From: Microvirga mediterraneensis
Lineage (GTDB): Bacteria; Pseudomonadota; Alphaproteobacteria; Rhizobiales; Beijerinckiaceae
Direction: 5' to 3'
Assembly: GCF_013520865.1 (NCBI RefSeq)
Contig: NZ_JACDXJ010000001.1
Location: 1,335,001 to 1,399,000, forward strand
Length of the DNA stretch: 64,000 nt
Shown here: piece after piece, positions 44,477-53,546 of the stretch
Position numbering within the stretch: position 1 is the first letter of the stretch
Layout: each line of letters begins with the position of its first letter
Notes under the pieces: generated by a model
Told to the model about the DNA's origin: nothing
What the model saw: only the letters and a program-made list of their open reading frames with translations
The model's database searches: none
Translations under genes and position numbers: made by a program

Positions 44477-44623
44477 CGCGCCTACGCCCCCGCGCGAGGT
44501 CGATTTGCAGGCAATCCTGACAATGCGCCGAGGCGTCCTGTTGGCGGAACTGCCTGAAACTTCTATCTAAGGCGGCATCGAGAGCGGGATTCGTGTCTCG
44601 GATCCTGTGCCAAGGGACTTTTC

Positions 44624-45685
44624 ATGAACGAGAGCGTGAGTCTGACCGATCTTCGCCAGGGCGTGCGCCCGGTGGACCATCCGGCTGTTCGAACCGGGCG
44701 GATCGGGGTGCTTCTTCTGAACCTGGGGACCCCCGAGGGCACCGGCTACTGGCCGATGCGGGCCTATCTGAAGGAGTTCCTCTCCGACCGGCGCGTCATC
44801 GAAACGCCGCGCCTCCTGTGGTGGCCCATCCTCAACCTGATCATCCTGACCAAGCGCCCCGGTCCCAAGGGCCGCGACTATGCGTCGATCTGGAACAACG
44901 AGCGCGACGAGGGCCCGCTCAAGACCATCACCCGCAACCAGGCCGAGAAGGTGGCGGCGCACATCCGCAGCATCGCCGGCGACAAGGTGACGGTCGACTG
45001 GGCCATGCGCTACGGCAAGCCCGAGGTGCGCGAGCGCATCCAGGCGCTCCTCGACCAGGGCTGCGACCGCATCCTCCTGGTGCCGCTCTATCCGCAATAT
45101 GCGGCGGCGACCTCGGCCACGGCCTGCGACCAAGCCTTCCGCGCCCTCATGGACATGCGCTGGCAGCCGACGGTCCGCGTCTCGCCGCCCTATCACGACG
45201 ATCCGGTCTATATCGACGCGGTCGTCGCTTCCATGAAGAAGGAGCTGGCGAACCTCACCTTCGAGCCCGAGGTAATCCTCGTGTCCTTCCACGGGGTGCC
45301 GAAGGAATACCTTTTGAAAGGCGATCCCTATCACTGCCAATGCGTGAAAACCTGGCGGCTGATGCGCGAGGCTTTCGGCTGGTCCCCGGACAAGTTCCGC
45401 ATGAGCTTCCAATCCCGCTTCGGCAAGGCGGAATGGCTGCAGCCCTACACGGACAAGACCGTCGAGGCCCTGGCCAAAAGCGGCGTGAAGCGCATGGCCA
45501 TCGTGGCGCCGGGCTTCTCGGCCGATTGTCTGGAAACCCTGGAAGAACTCAACGGCGAGAACCGGGAGATCTTCATGCATAACGGCGGCGAGGAATTCGC
45601 CTATCTGCCCTGCCTCAACGACAGCGACGACGGCATGCGCGTGATCAACCACATCGTGGAGCGCGAGCTTCAGGGATGGATCTAG
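44624..45685 (+). CDS. hemH: ferrochelatase
   Basis: Inserts ferrous iron into protoporphyrin IX to make haem, 353 residues. Typical segments are GVLLLNLGTPEGTGYW, LVPLYPQYAAATSA, the catalytic His in VILVSFHGVPKEY and the acidic face in PGFSADCLETLEEL. The start follows AAGGGA by 6 bases. It stands alone on the plus strand, with the stomatin/NfeD pair 59 bases downstream and possibly co-transcribed. Cys residues in PYHCQCVKTW may act in regulation or Fe-S binding in some family members; that is not established here. Confidence 0.95.
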   Translation: MNESVSLTDLRQGVRPVDHPAVRTGRIGVLLLNLGTPEGTGYWPMRAYLKEFLSDRRVIETPRLLWWPILNLIILTKRPGPKGRDYASIWNNERDEGPLKTITRNQAEKVAAHIRSIAGDKVTVDWAMRYGKPEVRERIQALLDQGCDRILLVPLYPQYAAATSATACDQAFRALMDMRWQPTVRVSPPYHDDPVYIDAVVASMKKELANLTFEPEVILVSFHGVPKEYLLKGDPYHCQCVKTWRLMREAFGWSPDKFRMSFQSRFGKAEWLQPYTDKTVEALAKSGVKRMAIVAPGFSADCLETLEELNGENREIFMHNGGEEFAYLPCLNDSDDGMRVINHIVERELQGWI

Positions 45686-45744
45686 GAGTCTAGACCTCTT
45701 TGCGCTAGCGTGAGCCCTCTGCAACAGGATTGCCCGGGGGGCTC

Positions 45745-46728
45745 ATGCCGCTGAGTGGTTTCGATATCTTCGTCATCGTACTGGTGCTCGTCGTCGTGGT
45801 GACGATTGCCATGGGCATCCGGACGGTTCCGCAGGGTTATGCCTACACGGTCGAGCGGTTCGGGCGTTATTCGCGTACGCTGACGCCGGGTCTCGGCCTG
45901 ATCGTGCCCTATATCGACCAGATCGGGAAGAAGGTGAACGTCATGGAGCAAGTGCTCGACGTTCCGAGCCAGGAGGCCTTCACCCGGGACAATGCCGGCG
46001 TCACCATCGACGCGGTGGCCTTTTTCCAGGTGCTCGATGCGTCCCGCGCCTCCTACGAGGTGTCCAATCTGCATCAGGCCCTGCTGGTGCTGACCATGAC
46101 CAATATCCGCACCGTCGTCGGCTCCATGGACCTCGACCAGTTGCTCTCCCATCGCGACGAGATCAACGAGAAGCTCCTGCGCGTCGTCGATGCGGCGGCC
46201 TCGCCCTGGGGGGCCAAGGTCACCCGCGTCGAGATCAAGGACATCGTCCCGCCGCAGGACCTCGCCGGCGCCATGGCGCGGCAGATGAAGGCCGAGCGCG
46301 AGAAACGCGCCGCCGTCCTCGAGGCGGAAGGGATGCGCCAGTCCGAGATCCTGCGAGCCGAAGGCCAGAAGCAAGCGCAGATCCTCGCCGCCGAGGGTCG
46401 GAAAGAAGCGGCGTTCCGGGACGCCGAGGCGCGCGAGCGTCAGGCCGAGGCTGAGGCCAGGGCGACCGGCATGGTCAGCGATGCCATTACCAAGGGCGAT
46501 CTCAACGCCGCCAACTTCATCGTGGCGGAAAAATACATCGACGCCATCCGGGCGCTCGCCTCGGCGCCGAACCAGAAGGTGGTGATCGTTCCCATCGAGG
46601 CGGCCGGGCTGGCCGGGACCCTGGGCGGCATCGCCGAATTGACCAAATCCGTGTTCGGGGAGAACGGAGCGAGCGCCAGGCCCGCCCGCAGCGTTCCCAC
46701 GGTTCCCGGCGGAGCCGAGCGCTCATGA
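45745..46728 (+). CDS. SPFH/band 7 (stomatin-like) membrane protein, QmcA-type
   Basis: A 327-residue protein with one N-terminal helix (FDIFVIVLVLVVVVTIAMGI) then the SPFH domain (about 25-200) with VPQGYAYTVERFGRYSRTL and TRVEIKDIVPPQDL. An alanine- and glutamate-rich coiled coil follows (about 200-260). It oligomerises on the inner membrane and is thought to organise membrane quality control. The start at 45745 follows a G-rich stretch; the frame begins at 45730. It overlaps the NfeD gene by ATGA, the usual operon pairing. Confidence 0.93.
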   Translation: MPLSGFDIFVIVLVLVVVVTIAMGIRTVPQGYAYTVERFGRYSRTLTPGLGLIVPYIDQIGKKVNVMEQVLDVPSQEAFTRDNAGVTIDAVAFFQVLDASRASYEVSNLHQALLVLTMTNIRTVVGSMDLDQLLSHRDEINEKLLRVVDAAASPWGAKVTRVEIKDIVPPQDLAGAMARQMKAEREKRAAVLEAEGMRQSEILRAEGQKQAQILAAEGRKEAAFRDAEARERQAEAEARATGMVSDAITKGDLNAANFIVAEKYIDAIRALASAPNQKVVIVPIEAAGLAGTLGGIAELTKSVFGENGASARPARSVPTVPGGAERS

Positions 46729-47174
46729 TCGCCGAGGCGTTCATCGGCTTGGGCGCATGGGCCTGGATCATCCTTGGGGTCGTCCTTATCGGCGTCGAGC
46801 TTCTCGCGCCCGGCTCGTTCTTCCTCTGGCTCGGCCTCGCTGCCATCATGACCGGAATGCTTGATGCCCTCCTCGGCCTGTCCTGGCAGGCCGCGGCGCT
46901 CCTCTTCGCGCTCCTGTCCGTCGGATCGGTGATCCTGGGTCGCTACGTCACCCGCTCGAAGACGCAGCCGGAGACGGAGGCCGCGCCGCTCAACCAGCGC
47001 GGCCACTCCCTGATCGGACGGGTCTTCACCCTGGAAACGCCGATCAAGGACGGCGAAGGGCGCATCCGGGTCGACGACAGTTCCTGGCGGGTGACGGGCG
47101 CCGACCGCTTTGCCGGTGCCAAGGTACGGGTCGTGCGGATCGAGGGATCGACGCTCGTGGTGGATGACCCGTAA
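46725..47174 (+). CDS. NfeD family protein
   Basis: A 149-residue membrane protein with three to four helices (for example GAWAWIILGVVLIGVELLAP) and a C-terminal OB-like NfeD domain beginning near residue 88 (GHSLIGRVFTLETPIKDGEG). It begins inside the stop codon of the stomatin-like gene and so is translationally coupled. NfeD proteins assist stomatins in membrane complexes. The gene converges on kdsD at 47243. Confidence 0.92.
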   Translation: MIAEAFIGLGAWAWIILGVVLIGVELLAPGSFFLWLGLAAIMTGMLDALLGLSWQAAALLFALLSVGSVILGRYVTRSKTQPETEAAPLNQRGHSLIGRVFTLETPIKDGEGRIRVDDSSWRVTGADRFAGAKVRVVRIEGSTLVVDDP

Positions 47175-47242
47175 CAGCTTGAGAGGCAGCCCAAGCATGT
47201 CCTTGCAGCTCTATGCCCGATCGGGACTGACTGCGAGGTAGA

Positions 47243-48238
47243 CTAAGCCGCCCCGGCCCGCAGCAAATCGAGATAATGCACCAGACCGATGGGTCGGCTG
47301 TTCTCGACCACGATCAGGGCGGTGATCCGGGAAGCCTCCTCCATCTCCAGCGCGGTCGCCACGAGGGCGTCGGGCGCGATGGTCCGGGGCGTCCGGGTCA
47401 TGATGGCCGTCACAGGCAGGGTCATGAGATCGGGCTTAAGATTGCGGCGCAGGTCGCCGTCGGTGACGATGCCGGCGAGCGTGCCGTCGCCGTTGATCAC
47501 GATCACGGCCCCGAAGCCTTTGCGGCCGATCTCGGCGATGGCCTCGTCCATGCGGGCCTCGATGCCGACGACAGGCAGGCGCTCGTCCCTATGCATGATG
47601 TCGCGCACCAGCTTGAGGCGGGCGCCGAGCTTGCCGCCCGGATGGTAGACCTTGAAATGCTCCGCCGTGAAGCCGCGCCTTTCCAGAAGGGCGACCGCCA
47701 GGGCGTCGCCCAGCGCGAGCTGGATCGTGGTCGATGTGGTGGGCGCCAGCCCGTTGGGGCAGGCTTCCTTGGCCTTCGGCAGGGTCAGGCAGATGTCGGC
47801 CGCACGGCCGAGGGTCGATTCCGCGTTCGACGTCAGGGCGATCAGCGGCACCCGGAAGCGCCGGGAATAACCGATGATGTCGGCGAGTTCCGCGGTCTCT
47901 CCCGACCAGGACAGGGCGATGATCACGTCGTCCGTCTGGATCATGCCCAGGTCGCCGTGGCTCGCCTCCGCCGGATGGACGTAATGGGCGGGTGTGCCGG
48001 TCGATGCGAAGGTGGCGGTGATCTTGCGGCCCACATGGCCGGATTTGCCCATGCCGGTGACGATGACCCGGCCCTTGGCCGCGGCCAGGGTTTCGACCGC
48101 ACCCGTGAAATGGGAACCGAGGCCGTTGCCGATGGCGTCCATCAGAATCGTCAGGCCGTCCCGCTCGGTTTCGAGCGTGCGCAGGGCCGAGGCGATGGCA
48201 GGATCGGGCGAAAGGGGGGCTGGCTGTGCAAGCGTCAT
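47243..48238 (-). CDS. kdsD: arabinose-5-phosphate isomerase
   Basis: A KpsF/GutQ enzyme that interconverts ribulose-5-phosphate and arabinose-5-phosphate, first step to Kdo of lipopolysaccharide, 331 residues. The SIS domain occupies about 45-185 with GMGKSGHVGRKITATFASTG and PAEASHGDLGM. Two CBS domains follow (about 212-330), with IVTDGDLRR typical. The gene lies 57 bases downstream of galU on the same strand, so envelope sugar genes are grouped. Confidence 0.92.
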   Translation of the reverse strand: MTLAQPAPLSPDPAIASALRTLETERDGLTILMDAIGNGLGSHFTGAVETLAAAKGRVIVTGMGKSGHVGRKITATFASTGTPAHYVHPAEASHGDLGMIQTDDVIIALSWSGETAELADIIGYSRRFRVPLIALTSNAESTLGRAADICLTLPKAKEACPNGLAPTTSTTIQLALGDALAVALLERRGFTAEHFKVYHPGGKLGARLKLVRDIMHRDERLPVVGIEARMDEAIAEIGRKGFGAVIVINGDGTLAGIVTDGDLRRNLKPDLMTLPVTAIMTRTPRTIAPDALVATALEMEEASRITALIVVENSRPIGLVHYLDLLRAGAA

Positions 48239-48295
48239 GGCCGCCCTCTAGCACAGAGAGGCGGCCATGAGGAACCCTTGGTGGAACCTTCGCGC

Positions 48296-49174
48296 CTACT
48301 TCTGCCGCAGCAGGGCTTCGAGTTCCCGGCGGAAATCGGCGGAAAGCTCCTCGCGCTCGAGGGCATAGGCCACATTGGCCATGAGGAAACCGATCTTGGA
48401 GCCGGTGTCGTAGGTCTTGCCCTCGTACTTCATCCCGAAGAAGGGCTGATCCTTCATCAGCCGGATCATGGAATCCGTGAGCTGGATCTCGTTGCCCGCG
48501 CCGCGCTCCTGGGTGGAGAGCAGGTCGAAGATCTCAGGCTGCAGGATATAGCGGCCGGAGATGATGTAGTTCGAGGGGGCGGTGCCCTTCGGGGGCTTCT
48601 CCACCATGCCGGTGATCTCGAAGGTCTGGCCGAATTCCTGGCCGACCGACACGATGCCGTACTGGTGCGTCTGGTCCTCCGGCACCTCCTCGACGGCGAT
48701 GATGTTGCCGCCGTGCTTGTCGTAGGCTGCGATCATCTGCTCCATGGAGCCGCGGCTGAGCATGTCGGGCAGGATCACGGCGAAGGGCTCGTCGCCCACG
48801 AGTTCGCGGGCGCACCAGACCGCGTGTCCGAGGCCGAGCGGCTCCTGCTGGCGGGTGAAGCTCGTCTGGCCGGCCTGGGGCTGATCCTTGGCGAGAAGCT
48901 CCAGCTCCTTGGTCTTGTTGCGGCCCTCAAGGGTCCGGTTCAGCTCGTAGGCGATGTCGAAATGGTCCTCGATCACGGCCTTGTTACGGCCCGTAACGAA
49001 GATGAAATGCTCGATTCCGGCGGCACGCGCCTCATCCACCACATGCTGAACGACCGGGCGGTCGACGACGCAGAGCATCTCCTTGGGAACGGCCTTGGTG
49101 GCAGGCAGGAACCGGGTGCCGAGACCGGCGACGGGAAGGACTGCTTTGCGAATTCGCTTCATTGATTGAGCCAT
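48296..49174 (-). CDS. galU: UTP--glucose-1-phosphate uridylyltransferase
   Basis: Makes UDP-glucose from UTP and glucose-1-phosphate, 292 residues, cytoplasmic. The nucleotide motif is AVLPVAGLGTRFLPATKAVP with the catalytic loop, and PKEMLCVVDRPVVQ follows. UDP-glucose is also the donor for periplasmic glucans, which links it to the OpgG/D genes. ATG 49174 and ATG 49162 are both possible; neither has a strong ribosome site. The gap to the transglycosylase (49175-49497) shows no gene and no sure promoter. Confidence 0.94.
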   Translation of the reverse strand: MAQSMKRIRKAVLPVAGLGTRFLPATKAVPKEMLCVVDRPVVQHVVDEARAAGIEHFIFVTGRNKAVIEDHFDIAYELNRTLEGRNKTKELELLAKDQPQAGQTSFTRQQEPLGLGHAVWCARELVGDEPFAVILPDMLSRGSMEQMIAAYDKHGGNIIAVEEVPEDQTHQYGIVSVGQEFGQTFEITGMVEKPPKGTAPSNYIISGRYILQPEIFDLLSTQERGAGNEIQLTDSMIRLMKDQPFFGMKYEGKTYDTGSKIGFLMANVAYALEREELSADFRRELEALLRQK

Positions 49175-49497
49175 GATTGAGCATCAAGAGGGAAGGGTAA
49201 TCTAAGTCAGGATGGGGAAAAGGGAACCGATAACTGTCAAGCTTCGGCACCTTCCAACGCGGCAGCGCCTCTGAGGTTTCACTGTTGCGGCGCCATCGTG
49301 TAGCTCCCGACCTGAATCAGAGCTGAAGTCTTATGGTTAAGCTGCCAACCATGACGGTTTTGCGGAGGCGAACCGGCCGGACGATCCGGCGAGGGTACAT
49401 AAGGACGCACTCCCAACACGGATAGCTATCAACCGGCTGTTAACCTGCTTAGTGTCGCATGGCAGGGCAGATCTGTCCTGTTCCGTGAGCGACTCCC

Positions 49498-50724
49498 ATG
49501 CGCCAGCCGCTTTCCGTCGTGCGCCGCCTTTCCGGCGCACTCCTTCTCGGTCTGAGCCTCACCGTCGGTGCAGGCGGCAGCATTTCGCCCGTGCAGGCGC
49601 AGGAAACGTCCCAGGCCGGGTTCCAGCGCTTCGTGCAGGGTCTCTGGCCCGCCGCCAAGGCGCGGGGCGTGTCGCGTGGGACCTTCGAGGAGGCATTCCG
49701 GGGTGTCGAGCCCGACGCCAAGATCATCGCGCTCACGAAAAAGCAGTCAGAATTCGTCCGTCCTATCTGGGATTACATCGACGGAGCCATCTCGGCCCAG
49801 CGCCTGAAGCGCGGCCAGGACATGGCGGCCGAATGGTCGAAGACCCTCGCCGCCGTCGAGCGGACCTATGGGGTTCCGCGCTCCGTGGTGCTCGGCGTCT
49901 GGGGCATGGAAACCAATTTCGGCAGCTTCACAGGGTCGATCTATACGGTCCGGGCGCTGGCGACCCTGGCCTATACGGGCTACCGGGGCGAGTTTTTCCG
50001 CGAGGAGCTGCTCACCGCGCTCCAGATCCTGGAAGGCGAGCATATCGACCGCTCCAAGATGCTGGGATCCTGGGCCGGGGCCATGGGCCAGACCCAGTTC
50101 ATGCCCTCGAGCTTCATGAAATACGCCGTCGACGGCAACCGGGACGGGGTCCGGGACATCTGGTCCTCCGTGCCCGACGCCCTGGCGTCCACGGCCAATT
50201 ACCTGCGCCAGCACGGCTGGGACCCGGGCCTGCCCTGGGGCTTCGAAGTGGCCCTGCCGCGCGGCTTCGATTACCGGCATCTCAGGCAGGATTTCGCCCG
50301 CTGGCAGGCCGTGGGCGTGCGGCGTGCCGACGGGAAGGCGATGCCCCGTACCGGCGAGGCCACCCTGTTCCTGCCGGGCGGCGCGGGCGGCCCGGCCTTC
50401 CTGGTGACCCGCAACTACGACGTGATCAAGGCCTACAACTCCTCCGACGCCTATGCCATGGGCGTCGCCCATCTCGGCGACCGGGTCCTCGGCGGCATGC
50501 CGATCCAGGGGGCTTGGCCCAAGGATCAGCCCATGCTGAGCAAGGATCACAGCCAGGAATTGCAGGAGCGCCTCGCCCGCCTCGGGCTCTATGAAGGCGA
50601 TGCGGACGGCAAGCTCGGCTCCAAGACCCGGGAGGCCGTGCGGAACTTCCAGCTGCGCCGTGGCTTGATCCCGGATGGATATGCCGATTATGCGGTCCTG
50701 CGCGAACTGCGCACGACCCGCTGA
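49498..50724 (+). CDS. lytic murein transglycosylase, MltB family with peptidoglycan-binding domain
   Basis: A 408-residue periplasmic enzyme that cleaves peptidoglycan to 1,6-anhydro products. The signal is MRQPLSVVRRLSGALLLGLS with cleavage near VQAQ. The catalytic Glu is in VLGVWGMETNFGSFTG, and GAMGQTQFMPSSFMKYA, DGNRDGVRDIW are typical. A PG-binding_1 domain occupies the C terminus (about 340-400, DHSQELQERLARLGLYEGDA). The SGNH-fold gene follows after 57 bases. Confidence 0.93.
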   Translation: MRQPLSVVRRLSGALLLGLSLTVGAGGSISPVQAQETSQAGFQRFVQGLWPAAKARGVSRGTFEEAFRGVEPDAKIIALTKKQSEFVRPIWDYIDGAISAQRLKRGQDMAAEWSKTLAAVERTYGVPRSVVLGVWGMETNFGSFTGSIYTVRALATLAYTGYRGEFFREELLTALQILEGEHIDRSKMLGSWAGAMGQTQFMPSSFMKYAVDGNRDGVRDIWSSVPDALASTANYLRQHGWDPGLPWGFEVALPRGFDYRHLRQDFARWQAVGVRRADGKAMPRTGEATLFLPGGAGGPAFLVTRNYDVIKAYNSSDAYAMGVAHLGDRVLGGMPIQGAWPKDQPMLSKDHSQELQERLARLGLYEGDADGKLGSKTREAVRNFQLRRGLIPDGYADYAVLRELRTTR

Positions 50725-50781
50725 CGGAGCTCCCGCAAGGCTCTATACTCAAGGCTGGTCCGGACAGAAGTGGAACCGCCG

Positions 50782-52032
50782 ATGTCGTTAGCGCCGATTC
50801 TTCGCCCTCTGACCCTGACTTTGCTGCTTGCCGTCGGTGCAAGCGGCGCTGCCCTGGCCCAATCCGGCTATTACCAGCCGCAGGGCCAGCGCGATCTCAG
50901 AGCCTATCCGCCCGGTTATTATCCCGGAAAGCTCGTCCAGCCCGCCCAGCCCCAACAGCAGCAGGGCTTCAGCCTCCGGCGCTTCTTCGGGGTGCCGGAC
51001 GAGCCGCCGCCGGCGGCCCGCACGCCCGTGGTCCGCCCCCGCAAGTCCGCCCCGCCCGCGACGGCCACGGCCAAGCAGGAGAAGCCGAAGGTCGATCCGA
51101 GCACCTTCGTGGTGGTGTTCGGGGATGCCCTGGCCGGCTATGCCCGCCAGGGACTCGAAGCGCATTTCGCCGAGAACCAGGACGTGGCGGTGGTGCCGAA
51201 GGTCCGGGACATGGGCCTGGTGCGCGTCGACCCTGCCGACTGGCCCAACTTCATCAGGTCGACCCTGGACGAAGGCCAGAAGACGAGTGTCGCCGTGGTG
51301 GTGCTGGGAACGAGCGACCGGCAGGCGATCAAGGATGGCGACAACACCGTCGAGCCCCTGTCGGACCGGTGGAAGGAGCTCTATCGCCAACGGGTCGATG
51401 CGATCGTGGCCACGTTCAAGGAGCGCGGGATCCCGCTGGTGTGGATCGGTCTTCCGCCGATGAAGAACAGCAAGGCGTCCGAGGATCTGGTCGTCATCAA
51501 CGAGATCTACAAGGAGAGCGTCCAGCGCGGCGGCGGCACCTATGTGGATATCTGGCCGGGCTTCGTGGACGACGAGAACCGGTACACGGCCGACGGGCCC
51601 GACGTGGATGGCGAGCCCGCCAAGCTGCGCACCAACGAGGGCGTGTTCTTCACCCGCGCGGGCGCCCGCAAGGTCGCCTTCTTCGCCGACACGGAGATCA
51701 AGCGGATCCTGGGCAAGGGTGGTACGGCCGTGGCAGCTCCTGCCAGTCCGGCTGACATCACGCCTGCCGATGGATCGTCCGCTCCCTCGATCGAGGCGGC
51801 GATCCCGGCACCGCCGGATGCGGCCGCGCCGGTCTCCCTGCCCTCGAAGCCCCTGGTCGGTCCGGTCCTTCCCCTGACCCGTCAGGACGTGACGCCGGGC
51901 GGGACCCTGGTCTCGGCCCCGCCGAAGCTCACAGGGGACAACGCCTATACGGTGCAGCGCGCCCTGCGGGTGGGCATCGCCCCAGGCTCGCGCCCGGGGC
52001 GGGCGGACGATTTCCGATGGCCGAACAACTGA
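50782..52032 (+). CDS. DUF459/SGNH-fold periplasmic protein, apparently catalytically inactive
   Basis: A 416-residue exported protein with a signal (MSLAPILRPLTLTLLLAVGA) and a Pro/Gln-rich linker, then an SGNH-hydrolase-like domain (about 105-315). The block I serine is replaced: GDAL at residues 114-117, where active enzymes have GDSL. The block V histidine is also replaced: EGVFFTRAG (286-294) where active forms have DGVHFTPAG-like sequence. A Pro/Ala-rich tail follows. It is downstream of the transglycosylase on the same strand, so a wall-binding or scaffolding role is possible. ATG 50782 is preferred over GTG 50770. Confidence 0.8.
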   Translation: MSLAPILRPLTLTLLLAVGASGAALAQSGYYQPQGQRDLRAYPPGYYPGKLVQPAQPQQQQGFSLRRFFGVPDEPPPAARTPVVRPRKSAPPATATAKQEKPKVDPSTFVVVFGDALAGYARQGLEAHFAENQDVAVVPKVRDMGLVRVDPADWPNFIRSTLDEGQKTSVAVVVLGTSDRQAIKDGDNTVEPLSDRWKELYRQRVDAIVATFKERGIPLVWIGLPPMKNSKASEDLVVINEIYKESVQRGGGTYVDIWPGFVDDENRYTADGPDVDGEPAKLRTNEGVFFTRAGARKVAFFADTEIKRILGKGGTAVAAPASPADITPADGSSAPSIEAAIPAPPDAAAPVSLPSKPLVGPVLPLTRQDVTPGGTLVSAPPKLTGDNAYTVQRALRVGIAPGSRPGRADDFRWPNN

Positions 52033-52050
52033 AGACAAACAGACAATAAA

Positions 52051-52085
52051 AAGCGGCGGCCCATTTGCGCGATGGGCCGCCGCTT
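52051..52085 (-). terminator. bidirectional terminator after gltD
   Basis: AAGCGGCGGCCCAT (52051-52064) and ATGGGCCGCCGCTT (52072-52085) are exact inverted arms of 14 bases. On the minus strand the stem is followed by TTTATT, so it serves mainly gltBD, and it also faces the plus-strand SGNH gene. Confidence 0.85.
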
Positions 52086-52106
52086 CCCTTCTAAGAGGTG
52101 GATGGA

Positions 52107-53528
52107 TCAGACCGGCAGGTCGCTCCCGCCCATCAGGAAGGTGTCGATGGAACGCGCGGCTTGGCGGCCTTCGCGGATGGCCCAGACGACCAGGGACTGG
52201 CCCCGGCGCATGTCGCCGGCCACGAAGACCTTCTCGCTCGAGGTCCGGTAGCTCCGGTCGTCCGCCACCACGTTGCCGCGACGGTCCATGGCCACGCCGG
52301 ATTCGTCCAGCAGGCCTTCCTTCACCGAGCCGGCGAAGCCGATGGCGATGAAGACGAGGTCGGCCTTGAGGATGAACTCGCTGCCCGGAATCGGCTGGCG
52401 CTTCTCGTCCACGCGAGCGCATTGCACACCGGTGGCCTGGCCCTTCTTGCCGACGATGCCGAGAGTGGCGGCCTGGAACTCGCGCTCCGCGCCTTCGGCC
52501 TGAGAGGACGAGGTGCGCATCTTCGTCGGCCAATAGGGCCATACGGTCAGCTTGTCCTCGCGCTCCGGCGGCTTGGGGCGGATGTCGAGCTGCGTGACCG
52601 AGAGGGCGCCCTGGCGGAACGCGGTGCCGACGCAGTCGGAGGCGGTGTCGCCGCCGCCGATGACGACCACGTTCTTGCCGGCCGCGAGGATCGGCTCCAT
52701 CGTCACGGCTTCGCCGCCCACGCGCTGGTTCGACTGGGTGAGATAGGGCATTGCGTAGTACACGCCCTTCAGGTCCTGGCCCGGCAGGTTCGGGTTGCGC
52801 GGATCCTCCGCGCCGCCGGCGAACAGCACCGCGTCGAACTCGTTGTGGAGCGACGCGAAGCTCTTGTCGACGCCGATGTTTACGCCGCAATGGAAGACGA
52901 CGCCTTCCGCTTCCATCTGCTTCACGCGACGGTCGATGTGGTACTTCTCCATCTTGAAGTCCGGGATGCCGTAGCGCAGCAGGCCGCCGGGCTTCGCCTG
53001 GCGCTCGAACACGTGCACCTCGTGGCCCACGCGGGCGAGCTGCTGGGCGGCCGCCATGCCGGCCGGTCCCGAGCCGATCACGGCGACGCGCTTGCCCGTG
53101 GAGAAGCCCGCGGGCTCCGGCTTCACGAAGCCCATGTCCCAGGCCTTGTCGGCGATGGCCTGCTCGATGGTCTTGATGGTGACCGGCTGGTTTTCCAGGT
53201 TGAGCGTGCAGGCTTCCTCACAGGGGGCAGGACAGATGCGGCCCGTGAATTCGGGGAAGTTATTGGTGGTGTGGAGGTTGCGCGCAGCCTCCTCCCAGTC
53301 GTTCTGCCAGACCAGATCGTTCCAGTCGGGAATCTGGTTGTGCACCGGACAGCCCGTCGGCCCGTGGCAGAACGGAATGCCGCAATCCATGCAGCGTCCA
53401 GCCTGCTTCTTCAGGTCGTTGTCGTCGAGCGGCAGCGTGAACTCACGGAAGTGGCGCACGCGTTCTCCGGCGAGCTGATACTTCTGCTCCTGCCGGTCGT
53501 ATTCGAGAAAGCCTGTGACCTTGCCCAT
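52107..53528 (-). CDS. gltD: glutamate synthase, small subunit
   Basis: The NADPH-dependent flavoprotein half of glutamate synthase, 473 residues. Fe-S cysteines are in [18 protein letters not shown] and [15 protein letters not shown] and NADPH sites are [20 protein letters not shown] and [14 protein letters not shown]. It lies 18 bases after gltB and ends at a strong terminator, so gltBD is one operon. Confidence 0.96.
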   Translation of the reverse strand: MGKVTGFLEYDRQEQKYQLAGERVRHFREFTLPLDDNDLKKQAGRCMDCGIPFCHGPTGCPVHNQIPDWNDLVWQNDWEEAARNLHTTNNFPEFTGRICPAPCEEACTLNLENQPVTIKTIEQAIADKAWDMGFVKPEPAGFSTGKRVAVIGSGPAGMAAAQQLARVGHEVHVFERQAKPGGLLRYGIPDFKMEKYHIDRRVKQMEAEGVVFHCGVNIGVDKSFASLHNEFDAVLFAGGAEDPRNPNLPGQDLKGVYYAMPYLTQSNQRVGGEAVTMEPILAAGKNVVVIGGGDTASDCVGTAFRQGALSVTQLDIRPKPPEREDKLTVWPYWPTKMRTSSSQAEGAEREFQAATLGIVGKKGQATGVQCARVDEKRQPIPGSEFILKADLVFIAIGFAGSVKEGLLDESGVAMDRRGNVVADDRSYRTSSEKVFVAGDMRRGQSLVVWAIREGRQAARSIDTFLMGGSDLPV

Positions 53529-53546
53529 CGGTTTGCCCCTTAATCC

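Noticed and set aside
52051..52085. Repeat element between SGNH gene and gltD
   Set aside because: Sits exactly between convergent genes with a T run on the gltD side, so a terminator explains it.
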